DNA of 64,000 nucleotides from Nissolia schottii (taxonomy: Eukaryota; Streptophyta; Magnoliopsida; Fabales; Fabaceae), in NCBI GenBank assembly GCA_003254905.1, contig QANU01001174.1, positions 644,919 through 708,918 of the forward strand, read 5' to 3'. This document shows positions 10,795 through 23,064 of this stretch, piece by piece (the stretch's first letter is position 1; each line of letters starts with the position of its first letter). The notes under the pieces are model-generated. The model worked only from the letters and a program-made list of their open reading frames with translations. It ran no database searches and was not told the DNA's origin. A program made the position numbers and the translations under genes.

Positions 10795-10994
10795 GGTTGG
10801 GTCTAATATTAGGGATAAGATAGAGAGACAATGACATATAGAACTTTTTTAAAATTTTTTTTATCTTATTAAAGCTGAGATAGAAGGGATAAAAAAAATT
10901 TATTTGCAAAATTGAGGCCTAAGAGGACACGAATTTTCTGTCTCTGTTCCTATGTCTTTGTTTCATTGCCTTGTTCCTAATATCAAACGCAACC
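10795..10994. mobile_element. Tourist-like (PIF/Harbinger) MITE
   Basis: A 200-bp non-coding element with imperfect terminal inverted repeats. The left end reads GGTTGGGTCTAATATTAGGG; the right end on the other strand reads GGTTGCGTTTGATATTAGGA. Similarity continues inward to about 45 bases (agacaatgaca / aaacaaagaca). TTA flanks both ends (10792-10794 and 10995-10997), the 3-bp target duplication typical of PIF/Harbinger elements. It needs a transposase encoded elsewhere; none is in the window. Confidence 0.75.
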
Positions 10995-11049
10995 TTAAAG
11001 AACGAAGAAAGTTCAAATACAAAGTTTAGTTTTCTAATATATTCAATGT

Positions 11050-11790
11050 CAATGAGAGCAAACACCCAAAAATAAGGTATGTTTCACGCGAAATAATTTC
11101 GGAGAATCTTTTGGCGCTTACACAAAAGAATGTTTAACGAGGACAAGCAATTGAGGCGTTCTCAGGTGAAGAACAGGGGCGTAAATTGTACAAGTAAGAG
11201 AGGAGTGGAAAGCGAGCACTAGAAACGTAAATTAATTCAAATAAAGGTCACCAGAGTGACTCTAATTACAAAGTCATCCTTGCGGAGCGAAGGATTATGG
11301 TGCAAGTTACAGTGCAGAAAGGGGGGAAAAGATTGTCAAGGTTGAAGAGATTGCTACAATTACAACTACTCCTAGAAAAATAGGGAAATGAAATGGACTT
11401 CCGTGGGACTGCTGGCTGCCGCTGTGGGGACTTACATGAGTCGGTAGGAGTGTCAGGAATCCACCTCGAGTTTAGTTCAGGAGTCCTATATTTATAGATT
11501 TTCAGGGCTTTCCTCTTCTGATAACCGTTCTTCCTTCAATCGTCGACAGTTACCACCTTCGATCAACGTGGTCTGCATAATGTGGGCCAGTTGCACTTGC
11601 ATGCATGACATGACATGCAACAGTTGTCTTCATCGTGCTTCTTAGCAGTTGTGCCATCTTCTGAATGTGGGAAGTTATTTCTCCGTGGTGGCCACGTCAG
11701 ATTGGAGGTTATTGTTCGTGTTCAAATTTGATAACCGTTCCCTCCACAGAACTGGCTTAAAGTCATGATTCTCTGCTAAGTCTCAAACTC
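11050..11790 (-). repeat. Unclassified LTR-like repeat stretch
   Basis: This block is more GC-rich than its surroundings and has no open frame. On the minus strand it holds a good TATA box (CTATAAATATAGG, near 11488-11500), as a plant LTR promoter would. No TG...CA ends, primer site or target duplication could be fixed. An LTR fragment is the best guess, but a non-coding gene remnant is possible. Confidence 0.35.
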
Positions 11791-11990
11791 TGTTGTGAGA
11801 TTAGCCTCACACGAGGCTATTACTATGAAGCGACCATGGCAATTTCTTATATGAATTATCATCTTTGCGACAGTTTCTACCTTTGTCATCTGTCGCGAGA
11901 TTAGCCCCACACAGGACCACTACCATGAAGCGACCGTGACAATTTTTAGATGAATTGTCATCTTTTCGACAACTTTATCTTATTCGTCAA
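11791..11990. repeat. Imperfect tandem duplication, 100-bp unit
   Basis: Unit one (11791-11890) and unit two (11891-11990) share gagattagcc(c/t)cacac, (a)ctacca/tatgaagcgacc and the (c/t)aattt...atgaatt(g/a)tcatctt blocks in the same order at an offset of exactly 100 bases. The many mismatches make it an old duplication. It lies at the edge of the LTR-like stretch. Confidence 0.75.
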
Positions 11991-14700
11991 ACTTTGGTGA
12001 CAAATTTTGTGTTTTAAGGTAATGTTTGATTCTTGTCTTGAGACATAAGAGAAGTTGACTATGCGATTGTAAAGATGTACATATCTTTTATGTCCTTTTT
12101 TTTTTATTAAAGCACATAAATTAATTTAAAAATTATCTCAAAACTAAAAAATTTTAAGTTTTCTATCTTTGTCCAGTTGTCCTTCTCAAAATAAGTTTTT
12201 TTTTCATAATATCTTTATATATCTCCTTCATCTTAAAAAAAAAAGCTCAATTCACTTAAAAAAATAAATGATCCAAACAATCTCAAAAGAATCATGTCAT
12301 TTGTCCACTTAAGAGGGTGGACATCCTACCATTCTCCTCCTGTTTTTCTTTTTCTTCTCGATCAATCATTTCATTTTTTTTTTCTTCTTTTCACAATTTT
12401 TTTTCTCTACTCTTTATACTTGTCTAAGATGTCCGTCGTCGAAAGATTCAAACATAATTTCTCATCTCAAAAACTCAATGCGTGACTTACCAACGTCTTT
12501 GGACCAATGGTATACGCATAACCCTGTCCAACTAATAGTCTTACTTCTGTGCTGACTATTGAGGGTTGTAGCTGAATATAAAATAAAGCAGATATGTACC
12601 AAAAAAATAAATTAAATAGAGCCGACATAAACATAACAAGCCAAAGAACATAGAAATGATATTGAAAAACGAAGTGTCATAGTGAGTGACGTGCACGATA
12701 TTGAGTTTTTATTAATACCATTAGATTAAGATATAGGGTGATGTATAGGAACTAGCCATGACCGATCAGTTAGCAGGTCAAAGTTAGCTAGGATGAAGAT
12801 GATTTAATAATGCTCATTTTAGTTCTCTATAGAATTACTTTAATTCTTAAAATTTAAAACTAACATTTTAAATCTAATTTTTAAAATTATAAGTAGTTGA
12901 TCAAGTTAGTTATTTAGTTCATTATCATTATTGTATCATCATATTTTTATCAATTTGTTATATTAAATAAAGTTGTGACAACACATNCTAAAGAAACTCA
13001 TGCAAAACTTCCTTGAACAAACTCCGAAAATATAGGTAATAAATGGTTGCATGTTTTTAACTAGAAGAATGTCCTCCCTTGGTTGTTCACGGGTCAATGT
13101 AGAAATCCTATCGTGGCAATGTACCCTAGCTATTTTAATGTTTTTTTTTTCTAAACCAACTTACTCGCACCCCTAGAGCATGGGAATGCATGCAGACACA
13201 TCATGAACCCAAAATTTCACCAATTATTTTTAAGATTTATTTTCTAATTAGATGTAAATTATAGGTGAATTTTAATTAATTATTTGGCTTCTATATATAT
13301 ATATATATATTTCATGTTACTTTTAAGCATTTTGTTGAATTCATATTAAAGGAGTTATTGTATTTACAAAAAGAAAGAAAGAAAATTACTCCGAATAGAA
13401 TTATAGAAGAACACTTCTTTTCATTAGAATCACTAGTTTTTTAAATTAATTAATTAATAAAAATGTTATTTATACATCTCAAAAATAGCCACTCAATAAC
13501 CATTTAACAGAAAAATAAATATTACAAAGAAACGAAACAAATATTACACAACAAAAAATAAATATTGTTACCAAACATTTGTGCTTGTCCTTGTGAGTTT
13601 AATGTTACTGCAAAATAAAAAAAACAAACATTGTCATTATACATTTATGTGTGCTTGTGCATGCATTGTTCAATATTCTTTATTTTCTGTGTTTGAGATT
13701 GTTTATTTTTCTATTATGTGATATTTATTTTTTGTTGAATGATTATTAAATGACTATTTTTTAAATGTACTAATAATGGAAGTGATTAATTAAAGAGCCT
13801 AAGCGTAAAAGGAACAAGCAACTAAATTACTCTCTATCGTAAATTAGTCTTATCCCTTAGCATAATTTGATGTTGCAGTGTTCATGATGGATTTTCAGCT
13901 GTCACTTTTTTATTTTGAAAATGGACTCTCCTTAAAAGGTTTACCCACATGATTATTTGGTCTCCGGTTAGTATTTGCATTTCTAATCCAATTATATCTT
14001 TGTTTTTATGGTTACCAGGGGTGGTTTAATTGACCTTGATTGATATTTGCACCCTAAAAAGTAAAAGGATACTATACATTTTGTGAGAGAAGTGAAAAAA
14101 AGAAAAAATAGAGAGGAAAAGTAAGAAGTTGGTCACATGTATTTTATGAGGGAGGTGTTGAAATATTTGAGATGATGGAGTGTGCAAATAACACACCCCT
14201 TTACTTTTGGCTCTTAAGTGTAGTATAGCTTTCTATTTGAGACCGCACTTCAAGCAATGTTTAAGAATTCTTTACTAGCAATAACTTACATGATGGGGAA
14301 TGAGTTCTCTCTTGTTATTTTTTCATATGACTTTGTAATGTTTGATTTCTCACTATTAATTGAGAAAGTGAGACTTGTATATGATATAAGCAATCAACAA
14401 AATTAATGTTAGGAGATCACACATGATAATGTTATGCAAAAAAATAACATGAAATGATCAATTCCTATGTAAATTAATTGGCATGTGCTCAATAGTTAGT
14501 TACAAATGAATGCACACATTGTTCATTCGTTTGCTCCCCCTTTCGTACCTCCGGTGAATTATTTTGGCAGTTCAAGCTTCGAATTTCCTTCTCGATCACT
14601 CAAGCACTTTCTTCCTGCATTCAAGCGAGAACCCCAACAAAATTCTCACTCCCTCAGTCTTGGATGGGAAGAACTTGCGTTTAACCCATTTTTGTGTTTC
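11991..14700. other. AT-rich intergenic DNA
   Basis: No gene is supported. It contains poly-T tracts, a TA microsatellite near 13293-13310 and an unresolved base at 12987. A region at 12010-12290 has weak inverted ends resembling the MITEs in this window, but no clear target duplication. Confidence 0.55.
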
Positions 14701-15640
14701 ACTTAATCTGTTAGTTTAAATATCCCCAATTTTGGGCTTCTGCTCGTCACTTTTATCCTAACAAGTGATATCAGAGCCGATAGTTTGGACCCCACCTAAA
14801 CTTTGTCAATGATGTTTGCACTTGGGTTACCCAAATCCATTCAATGCGAGTTTGTGCTCGGGTGTCTCGCCAACCCTTGAGCATCATTCACATCACATAT
14901 GCACTCAACAATCATAACATATACATTATAGCACTAACATGCAATACACATTCTGCGTATAATTTAGCATGTTAACATAAACCCCTATTGACTACATGAG
15001 ATTTAGCATGTTACTCTTGATGACATGTACTACATTCATCATCAAATTATCTATTGCTAAGATGTAACCTAATCTAATATGCTTGCTTATACTATGTCAG
15101 CACATAGTTAATCGACCACCACTCACCGAGGATGACTGACGCCTAAATACCGGCCCCAGAAAATCCTAGCAGGTTGCATTGGCACCTAAAGCAACCAACA
15201 ATCCTGTGTGATAAGAAAATAACAAAAAAATAAAAAGAAAATAAGAAAAGTTGGCACCACGTGTCAGCGTCACGGTGCCCTGGTGCTACTGTGCCACCAA
15301 CGTCAAACACCCCTCTCCTAGCTACTACTTAAAGGAAACTTACTGGGAATGAAGAACATGTGCCTCTTTAACTCGACGTGCTCTTGGACTAGGAGAAAGT
15401 CCTCATTGATTGGGGCCTTCAACAAAACTCGGAAGAAATTCTAGTAAGAAAATATCTTTTTAATGTGTGCTAAGTGTCACCAAGTGGTACTTGTATTTAT
15501 AGGGGAGGAAGAGCTCCTTAAACAGTTGAACAAGCAATGGCACCCTGACCAGGGTCTGTAAGGCCTAAAAGAGGGTCTCTAGACACCTTGGGGCCTACTA
15601 TGACCTTTCCTAAGAACAATTGAAGGAATGTGGCATCACA
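14701..15640. repeat. Decayed retroelement-like debris
   Basis: Position 14764-14776 reads gtgatatcagagc, close to the junction and primer site of plant copia elements (TGGTATCAGAGC). Near 15500-15515 the minus strand carries CTCCCCTATAAATAC, an LTR-style TATA box. The two point in opposite directions, so fragments of more than one element may be mixed. No coding domain could be read. Confidence 0.3.
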
Positions 15641-16645
15641 TCAATTCTTCAATTTGTTATTATAACTGTGTCTTTACACTTTTATTGATTTTTCGTATTA
15701 AACGTGGTTGTGATAATAACTAGAGTTGCAAATGAGTTGCGATAACACATGAGAATGCAAATAAGGATGTAGAAGCATCTACAATTATAAATGAAGTTGT
15801 GATAGTTACTAAGATGTGTAATCACAGGTGCAACCACAATCTCATTTTTAAGGTCAAGTGGTGTCGCAATCTCATTTGTTGTCCATTTGTTATCACATTC
15901 TCATTTAATGTAATAAATAAACAAATACATAAGTAATAATGAATTGAATGACTAACTTGACCTATAACTTACAATTTTAAAGATCAAAAAGCAGTTTTAA
16001 AATTTCAAAGGACCAAAGTTAATTAGGCCTTATAATTTTAGGGATAAAAACCAACACCAACTCAATTTTAGGAAAAATTTTGTTCGTAGGTACAATTTTA
16101 ACGCCTTGTATTTTATAATATTCACAAAAAATTGATAGTATCTATAAACATTCATCTTAAACATGTTTGTGTAACTTAAATAAAGTTAACGAGACCACTA
16201 TTTTTTTGAATATATCTAAATTTAAATATAAACTAAATATATAGCGATCACATTGTGCTCACACAAAATCTTTCTAATTTTACACAAGAAAACTTGAGAA
16301 CACTAAAAGATGACAAGAAAAGGAGATCGAGTAATTGGTTCGAATCCTGTTTTCATAACAATAGGCGATAAGTCGAAAGTGATATACTCGAAAGTGTAGC
16401 TAAATACGAGTGTCAGCCAAACACATAAGAAATTTTGCTAAATAGTTTGAAAAGCGTGTGGCATATTGAAAAGTGTTGGTAAATATTAACCGCATTTGGC
16501 TTTGTTTTAAAGCGCGGTTAAATGCAAGGTGCATCACGCACTCTAATTAGTCAGGTGCACAACACATCAGGGGCTGAAATGAACATTTAGCCGAAGCAGG
16601 TACGTGTGCGGGTAAGGTTTGGTCCCATTCCATCTCTTCCATTCC
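15641..16645. other. Intergenic DNA and promoter of the AtpI-like gene
   Basis: No gene is seen up to about 16500. The last 150 bases are less AT-rich and probably hold the promoter and 5' UTR. I see no clear TATA box. Confidence 0.45.
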
Positions 16646-19600
16646 ATGGACACCCTTCCTTGGATTGGTTCCCTATCCACTTGTTACAGCGTTCAATTCA
16701 CAAGAATTCCTGCAATTTCTCGTTTCCCGAGTGCTTTTCCCGCAGCTACTCCACGGATTCCAGTGCTCAGAGCTCGTCCTCCTTCAGGTTGGTTCCTCTC
16801 TTCATTTTCCGTTATTTGGTCGCATTGAGAGATTGAGAGTACTAGTTCATCACTTTTTCGGAACCACTTACGGAGAAAGTTATTTCTTTTTCTATTTTTG
16901 GCGATGAGAAAGGGGTTCGGGGAAATAGGTAATACACATTACACACTTGAAGATGCTGGTAAGTCCAGAATGGGAATATGCACATGAATATGTCCCATGG
17001 TTTTTATTGCTTACATACACATTATCACATTATTTGTCTGAGCTAGGTATACAATTGGCTAAATCCATTAATACCTATGTTAACAAGAGAATTGGGTTAA
17101 GAAGAAGATAAAGTTAAGAGTGTTGGTTCTGGATAAGTAGTTTGTTGATGGTGATACATTCATACATTCAATTTGAATGTTCTCTTTTGTAATCTTCCTT
17201 AGTACAGCAATTAAGACTCTCTCAGTGCAAGATAAACTACTGGAATATTCTACAGAGAACTGGATTTCCGTTGTGGTGGCTAAATATTGATTCTGGAGCC
17301 CTACAAGTGAGAATTTTCACTTCTGGCTGGGCTCAGAATCAATTCTAAGTGTGCCCCACTTGAAAACCATTCATGTAAATTGCTAAAACTGTGATGTTTT
17401 TTAACTCATCAAAACAACTGCTGTCATAAACAGGTTTCTTCCATGCTTATTTTTCCTATTCTTAGTCATTTTAGATCTCTTTTCGATGTTATTTCGACTA
17501 GGATTGCAGTAGAATTTGTTTTCTATCATTATATAGATTTAATAGATTTTCAATTTTTCACCCCCAGCCATCCTTGATTAAAAGCTGGTGAGGTTTTTGA
17601 CATTCTTATCAACATCATGACATTATTTTATTATTCTCGCGCCTTCTTCTGCTGTATAGTACTTCGTCATTGTAGCTTCTGCATTTATTAAAGTACACGT
17701 TCTGCCACTGTGTTTTCCATCCATTTAGCCTCAAAAGAAGTAATATTTTGATCCTTGGCACAATATCATCCTTTTCCTGTCTCTCCTAGTCCTTGATTCT
17801 GCTAAAATCTAATTGGTCAAAAGAACCCTTAATTTTCAGTGAGCGAGGCAGATGAGGATGTCTTGCAAATATTTTTTAAGGAGAGAGAATTAGATGGGGA
17901 TTTTATATCACGAGCTTCTGATTTACTGTGGCGAAGGAGTTTCAGAAATTCTGTCGATTCTGATATTAGCAGGCTCACCAACAATACTTCTCAACAAACG
18001 AAACAGGTGCAACAGACTCATTGTGTTCAAAGTTCAAACCATTCTGATCCAATTTTATAAATTCTATCAAGTGTTCCAATTTTGACAATTTTTTTATCCT
18101 TGTCCTGATCCAATTATAAATTCTGTTGTATATGGTTTTCATTGATAAGGCAATTCAATTAAATATGTCGTTTTCATTGATCATTGATCGGAAATTCAAT
18201 TAAATTCTTGATTCTTCTAATATTTGTAGATCATAGAGACTAACAATGATGGTGGTTTTTTGAAACTTACAAGAACCCAAGAGTGGGTATTAGGTGACAA
18301 TTCTGCACCAATAAACAAGAAAGTGACTGCTAAGGTATGCTTTGAGTTATCTTAGTTTTGGATCTGGGGAACCTTCATTTTCTTGTTTTTTGTCATCTTC
18401 CCTTGAGTGGGGAAATTGGATATGTTGCAACGTATACTTTGTTTTGTCAAATGGTTTTCAGGTTCAGCTTCTTTCTTTGGTAAATAAATAAGAATTCAAT
18501 CTTCCAAAAATATTTGATGCTTCCTTTCATGTATCAACAGATGTTGCAGGACAGCAGCGAAAGACGGAAGAAACTGAACATGCTCAGATATGAATCTGTA
18601 TGACACCCTTCTTGATTTCAGTATGTTCTTTGTTAGCTCAAGTTAGCCGCATCAGTGTTTTCATTTTTATCTTAAGGCGTCTGTTGGCTATGATCAATTA
18701 TAATTGTTCGGATTTTGTTTAAGCAGCTGATTCTTTATTTACTGTTACTTTTAATTGTAGCTCAAGAGGGAAATACTGCTTCTATCTGTGGGTATTGGGC
18801 TGGCTTGTAGTGGGTATTGCTTGATAACTTTATCAGTACAGGTAAGCTTTACATTTGGATGCTTGGTTTCCATAAAAAAAGGTCTTGCCAACTTGCTATT
18901 ACAATTCAGAACTAGACCAATTTACTGCTTCTTATCACTCAATTATTTTGTCTTCGCTATGATTAGAATAACTTTAGATGGATGCCGGTGTCTTACCATA
19001 ATAACTTAACTTTAAACACCACTGTGGTGTAAGTTCCATATTATTTCCTTCATCTTAAAAGTTAAAACAATAGTTTGGAGCATGCCGTTTTCTTATGCTA
19101 TAAAAAAAGCTTTGGGCATTGGGTTACTGACGTGTGAGAGTCTTTTAATGTGCAGGCAGCCATAAGTTATGCAATTGGAGTCCTTTTCAGGTTTGTTGTC
19201 ACAGTTTATTATGTTGATAGTTGATACTGTCTTGTTGACTTAATTGGGGATGAGGTCACTAGTGAGCCTGCTAGTGCTTCAATAGATTTGTGTTGGCTCA
19301 AAAGATTAAAACTCTCCACTCATCACTTCAGATAAGTTGTCATTCTAAAATTGTAGAAATGGCTCTAGTGAATTTGAAGTGGTTGTTTATCCCTTTTTCA
19401 AGCATGTCTAGATGGGTTGATAAATACAGGCTAATTGTTAAGATTATAACGAGGCTAGTTGATATTTGTTCATGACTCAACTCTTTGTTGGTCGCAAGAA
19501 AAGAAAAAGATGTGGCTGCTTTTATTAGTGCTTATTATGATATTTAACTGATGTATCATTTACAATGCAGTTGCTTGTACCTTCAGCTCTTGTATCAACA

Positions 19601-20156
19601 TGCAGACAACCTATCAAGTGAAACCGTTCCTCAAATATTCAGGAAAAAGAAGTCAAAGAAGTACAAACAAAAACTTGTGCTTTGATCTAATTATGCCAGT
19701 TAGCATTCTCTATCGTTGACACCCTCTCATCCTTTGTTTTGATCAAACAATTTTCCTTGACTAGAATTGGTATAAGAAGTGAGGACCTTGAAGATGCATT
19801 GGAGAGGTCAATCAAGGGTAGCGGTGTATCACTTTCATCTCCGAGGCTTGTGATTCCGGCAGCAATTTTTGGACTTTGGGTTCTGTCCCATCGTTATTTT
19901 ACTACTGACTTCTTGGATTTTCAGGTAAATTTGCATACAACAAAAAAAATCTCGAGCCTCAAAGCTTTACTATTTCACTGGTCGCACAAGTTGGTCATTT
20001 ATATTTACTAATTACTATCTCTTGTTCACTCCCCAGATTGTGCCAGCCATGTTTGGGATGTTTGTCTACAAGGCTGCTGCTCTAGTGCAAGTTTATAGAG
20101 ACAATGAGGACTTACAGCTTGTGTTTCCTGAAAATGAAGATGGCTCAATTGACTGA
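16646..20156 (+). CDS. Chloroplast ATP synthase protein I-like (CGL160 C-domain-like) membrane protein
   Basis: Nine exons join in frame: 16646-16787, 17840-18006, 18230-18334, 18541-18597, 18761-18841, 19156-19190, 19571-19660, 19765-19924, 20037-20156, giving 318 residues. The first ~47 residues are rich in Ser, Pro, Arg and Ala with few acids, as in a chloroplast transit peptide. Residues 48-155 are hydrophilic. Four hydrophobic helices follow at about 161-183, 185-206, 248-268 and 280-300. The last pair (PRLVIPAAIFG ... IVPAMFGMFVYKAAALVQ) matches the AtpI-like part of Arabidopsis CGL160, which helps assemble the c-ring of chloroplast CFo. The long stromal N-terminal domain of CGL160 is absent, so this is probably a paralogue or an AtpI/UncI orthologue. 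An assembly role in the thylakoid is inferred from the family. The splice model is strong; the functional name is moderate. Confidence 0.82.
17286..17343. repeat. Compact stem-loop in intron 1 of the AtpI-like gene
   Basis: Arms 17286-17301 (attgattctggagccc) and 17329-17343 (gggctcagaatcaat) are inverted repeats with one bulged base. A second palindrome, aagtgagaattttcactt, sits inside. It may be a small MITE remnant or an RNA hairpin in the intron. Confidence 0.7.
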
Positions 20157-21004
20157 AATGTTTATTTTTCTATGCTAAGTTGAGTAGTGTACACTACTCC
20201 ATATATCGTTGAATATTGAAAATGCTGAGTTGCATCCAGAAATGAGCAATGCTCACAACCATTCACTAGAAGAATCTTCATGTTGAATTCAAAAGATGAG
20301 ATAAGTAAATTGGGGTGGCCTCTCCTCCCCCTCATGTAACGTTTTTGTACTGAAAAATATGACACATGATGAAGGAATGGAAGAGGAAATTGAAATCAGA
20401 AAGTTCAGTTAACGTTGCCTTATACCATATGATTCTAGTCACGAACTATTTCATGTTGTACTAAGATGTAAATATACGTTGTGTCGAGTTGTTGTAAATC
20501 CAATGCAGTTCTATAATCTTGTCATAAATCATTATATGCAGTGTCACAGATTTTTTTATTATTATTTTACTTTAGGAAGAATATTTTGTTTAATTACTTG
20601 TAGTGGTAGGAGTAGGTTACTGTCCTAATCCATGTCTGTGCGTGGCCGAATGCCTAGTACATGTTGTGTGTGCGCCTGCTCGTCCAATTTATGAAATTGC
20701 CGACCTATGCGTGGATGTTAGCCGTCGGGTTAATTAACTATGGTAATGTTGGTTATACAAATTCTGATATTTATACTAATATAGAAATGTTATTTCTTTT
20801 TCTTATCTAAGTTATTTTTACTCTCAACTACAGTCTTGTCAATATCTCACCCAATGTCAGTCATTCTACCGCAGATATTGTAGTCTTACGTACTGTGGCT
20901 GGTGTATATGATGGACGATGACATAATTTTAGTTGTGGCCGGTGTGCGAAGGACTTCAAGGGAGGTCGTTGTATTTATCTCATAAATTGTTGTAATCGTT
21001 ATGT
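20157..21004. other. 3' UTR of the AtpI-like gene and intergenic DNA
   Basis: The transcript probably ends by about 20530. Beyond that no gene is seen, though the 20.8-21.0 kb part may be further retroelement debris. Confidence 0.5.
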
Positions 21005-21790
21005 AAATTAAAGGATTTAGGCCCTCTCAAATATTTCTATGGCTTGGAAATTGTAAGAACAACCTTTGGTTTATCACTGTGTCAAAGGAAATATACCTTT
21101 TGATGATACGGGCTTTCTGGCTTGTAAACCTTGTAACCTTTCAATGGATCGAAGTCTCAAACTCAATAAATCTGATGGTAAGCCTCTTGGAGAAAACTTT
21201 GAAAATCAATGATTAATTGGACGCCCCTCCTAGACTCCTACCTCACTTAGTGACCAAATATTACCTATACTGTAAATAAACTGAGTCTATTTTCATATGC
21301 TTATTGCACGCTCACATGCAAGCCATTCACACGAAGGTATTTAAAAGAAAAATCCCCCTGTCAAGGTCTCTCATTCCCCTTCCTCGTCAACACTCTTCAC
21401 AGCCTATGTAGATGCCAATTGGTGCTGGTGATAATAGACTAAGTACTTACGGATTTTGCATCTTCCGTGATGAAGCCTTAGTGCCATGGAAATAAAAATA
21501 AAAAGTAGCCAGCCATGGTGCGCTCTTCGCTGCTTAGGCTAAATATTGGACTGTGTATTGTCTCATGTCACAATTGATTATTATGTGATATTGCCTCCGA
21601 TCTTACATTTCATGAACCCCCATGATATATCAACATTGATTGCCGCCTTTGTGCGCCAACATGTGACCTTTAGTTTGCTTTGCCTCATTCATGTGAAAAG
21701 CCAACACCAACTGCTTCGCCGCTGCATTGACGAACATTATCACCAGGCTGGGACAATTTGATCTCTATGTCCCATCATGAGTGGAATTTT
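21005..21790 (+). pseudogene. Decayed copia RT/RNase H fragment
   Basis: Conceptual translation with frame changes gives recognisable copia pieces in order: [19 protein letters not shown] (RT), LCQRKYTF, a CKP-type linker, a RNase H piece near 21410 (AYVDANW, where intact elements have AYADADWA), FVRQHVTF near 21650 and HVKSQHQL near 21690. The end near 21740-21775 reads like the usual C-terminus (LGQFDLYVPS). Several stops and frameshifts show it is dead. The following 21800-22000 (ttagtcggttatttaagagttag...) may be remnants of its LTR. It is much older than the 1.2-6.2 kb element. Confidence 0.8.
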
Positions 21791-23037
21791 TACATATACA
21801 TCGCCTAATTATTATTTGCTAGAAATTTATTTAATGGTAGTTACTAGCCATTAGTCGGTTATTTAAGAGTTAGATAATTAGCTAGGAAAGCATTACACTT
21901 TTTCTTCCTTTCCCTGCAAGCTTATTGAATATCTAGTAAAAGAGTGAAATTTTCTATTCAACTCTATTTTCATTTAATTTCAATCTATTATGAGTCATTT
22001 ATTTTTATTATTTATAAAAGAGAAATATGTTTGATCATCTTAATTCATTTTCCTAATCATCTTTCTAACTACTAAATGAGATAAGGATTGATTACTTTTT
22101 AAGATTTTATACACACTAGATACATTCATCTTTTACTTCATTTAATAATTAAGAAGTTAGTTGACAGAGTTAAGAGAATATTTACTCTTTATAAAACTTT
22201 TAAACATAAGGACAATAATTATGGTTTTAAAGTCAAAACTTTTAGTTACATATTTTTTTATAATTCTTTTAGTTACATATAAACTATATAAACCTTTTTC
22301 TTTTTTATTGATAAACAGCCATATAAAGCCTTTATTATTGATCAGCTTTTTTTATTTAATTTAATCTATAGTTTTTTTAATAATATGTAACCCAATTTAT
22401 AAATTTAATTTTAATATATTATTTTGTTTACAATTCATCAAATTATGTACAATCCCGTCAATAAAATTATTTAAATTTTACTATGATTATGTGAAAACAT
22501 ATTAAAGATAATCCATGATTAATTGATAGTATAAAATAGTTTTACACAGTGAAAATTAATATTTTAAACTGTAGTTCCGAAATTCAAAATAATTTTTAAA
22601 TATAACACATATTAATTTGGAATATGCAAACCATACTCCAAACCGTTTGGAAAATATTTGAAGATTATTCCTTTATTTTTTCCCTGAAAAATCTCAAATA
22701 AAGTAAAACTATTATTCCTAAAACAAAAGATGAAAAGGAGAAAAAAATCCAATAGGGTAGTGAGAAGTAGTGACTATAGTAGAGCTAGTGAGTTCAGAGT
22801 TGAGAGTAAGTAACCAGGCGTCTTCCATTCGCCCACCTTCTCGTATCAGCCTCGCTCTCTCTTCACCGTCTTGTAGCTATTATGCCTCTTCAGCTAAATC
22901 CAAAAGTGTAAAAATATAAATAAACAAAAGCAGCAATTAATTATTTATTTTATACAAATACAATTATTATTATATTTAAGGCTAGATCAGCGTCTTCCTC
23001 TTCTTTAATCTTCTTCTTCTATCTGCTTTGCAAACTC
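21791..23037. other. Intergenic DNA and 5' region of NCLN
   Basis: Very AT-rich to about 22750 with no gene. From 22790 it becomes C/T-rich (tctcgctctctcttcacc), typical of a plant promoter or 5' UTR. Confidence 0.5.
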
Positions 23038-23047
23038 CAAAACCCTA
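23038..23047 (+). promoter_or_regulatory. Telo-box-like motif in the NCLN leader
   Basis: AAAACCCTAG lies 18 bases before the NCLN start codon. AAACCCTA boxes are frequent near transcription starts of plant housekeeping genes; function here is not shown. Confidence 0.45.
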
Positions 23048-23064
23048 GATCGGACCAGATCTCC

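Noticed and set aside
12010-12290. Possible third MITE (gtaatgtttgattcttg... / inverted gattgtttggatcattt)
   Set aside because: The end similarity is weak and no TTA or TA duplication fits both sides.
14506-14706. Short frame beginning MNAHIVHSF
   Set aside because: Unrecognised, single, and adjacent to retroelement-like junction sequence; more likely LTR leader than a gene.
16330-16370. ggttcgaatcctg, a tRNA-like B box
   Set aside because: There is no A box at the right distance, no T-stem pairing and no acceptor stem, so neither a tRNA nor a SINE can be supported.
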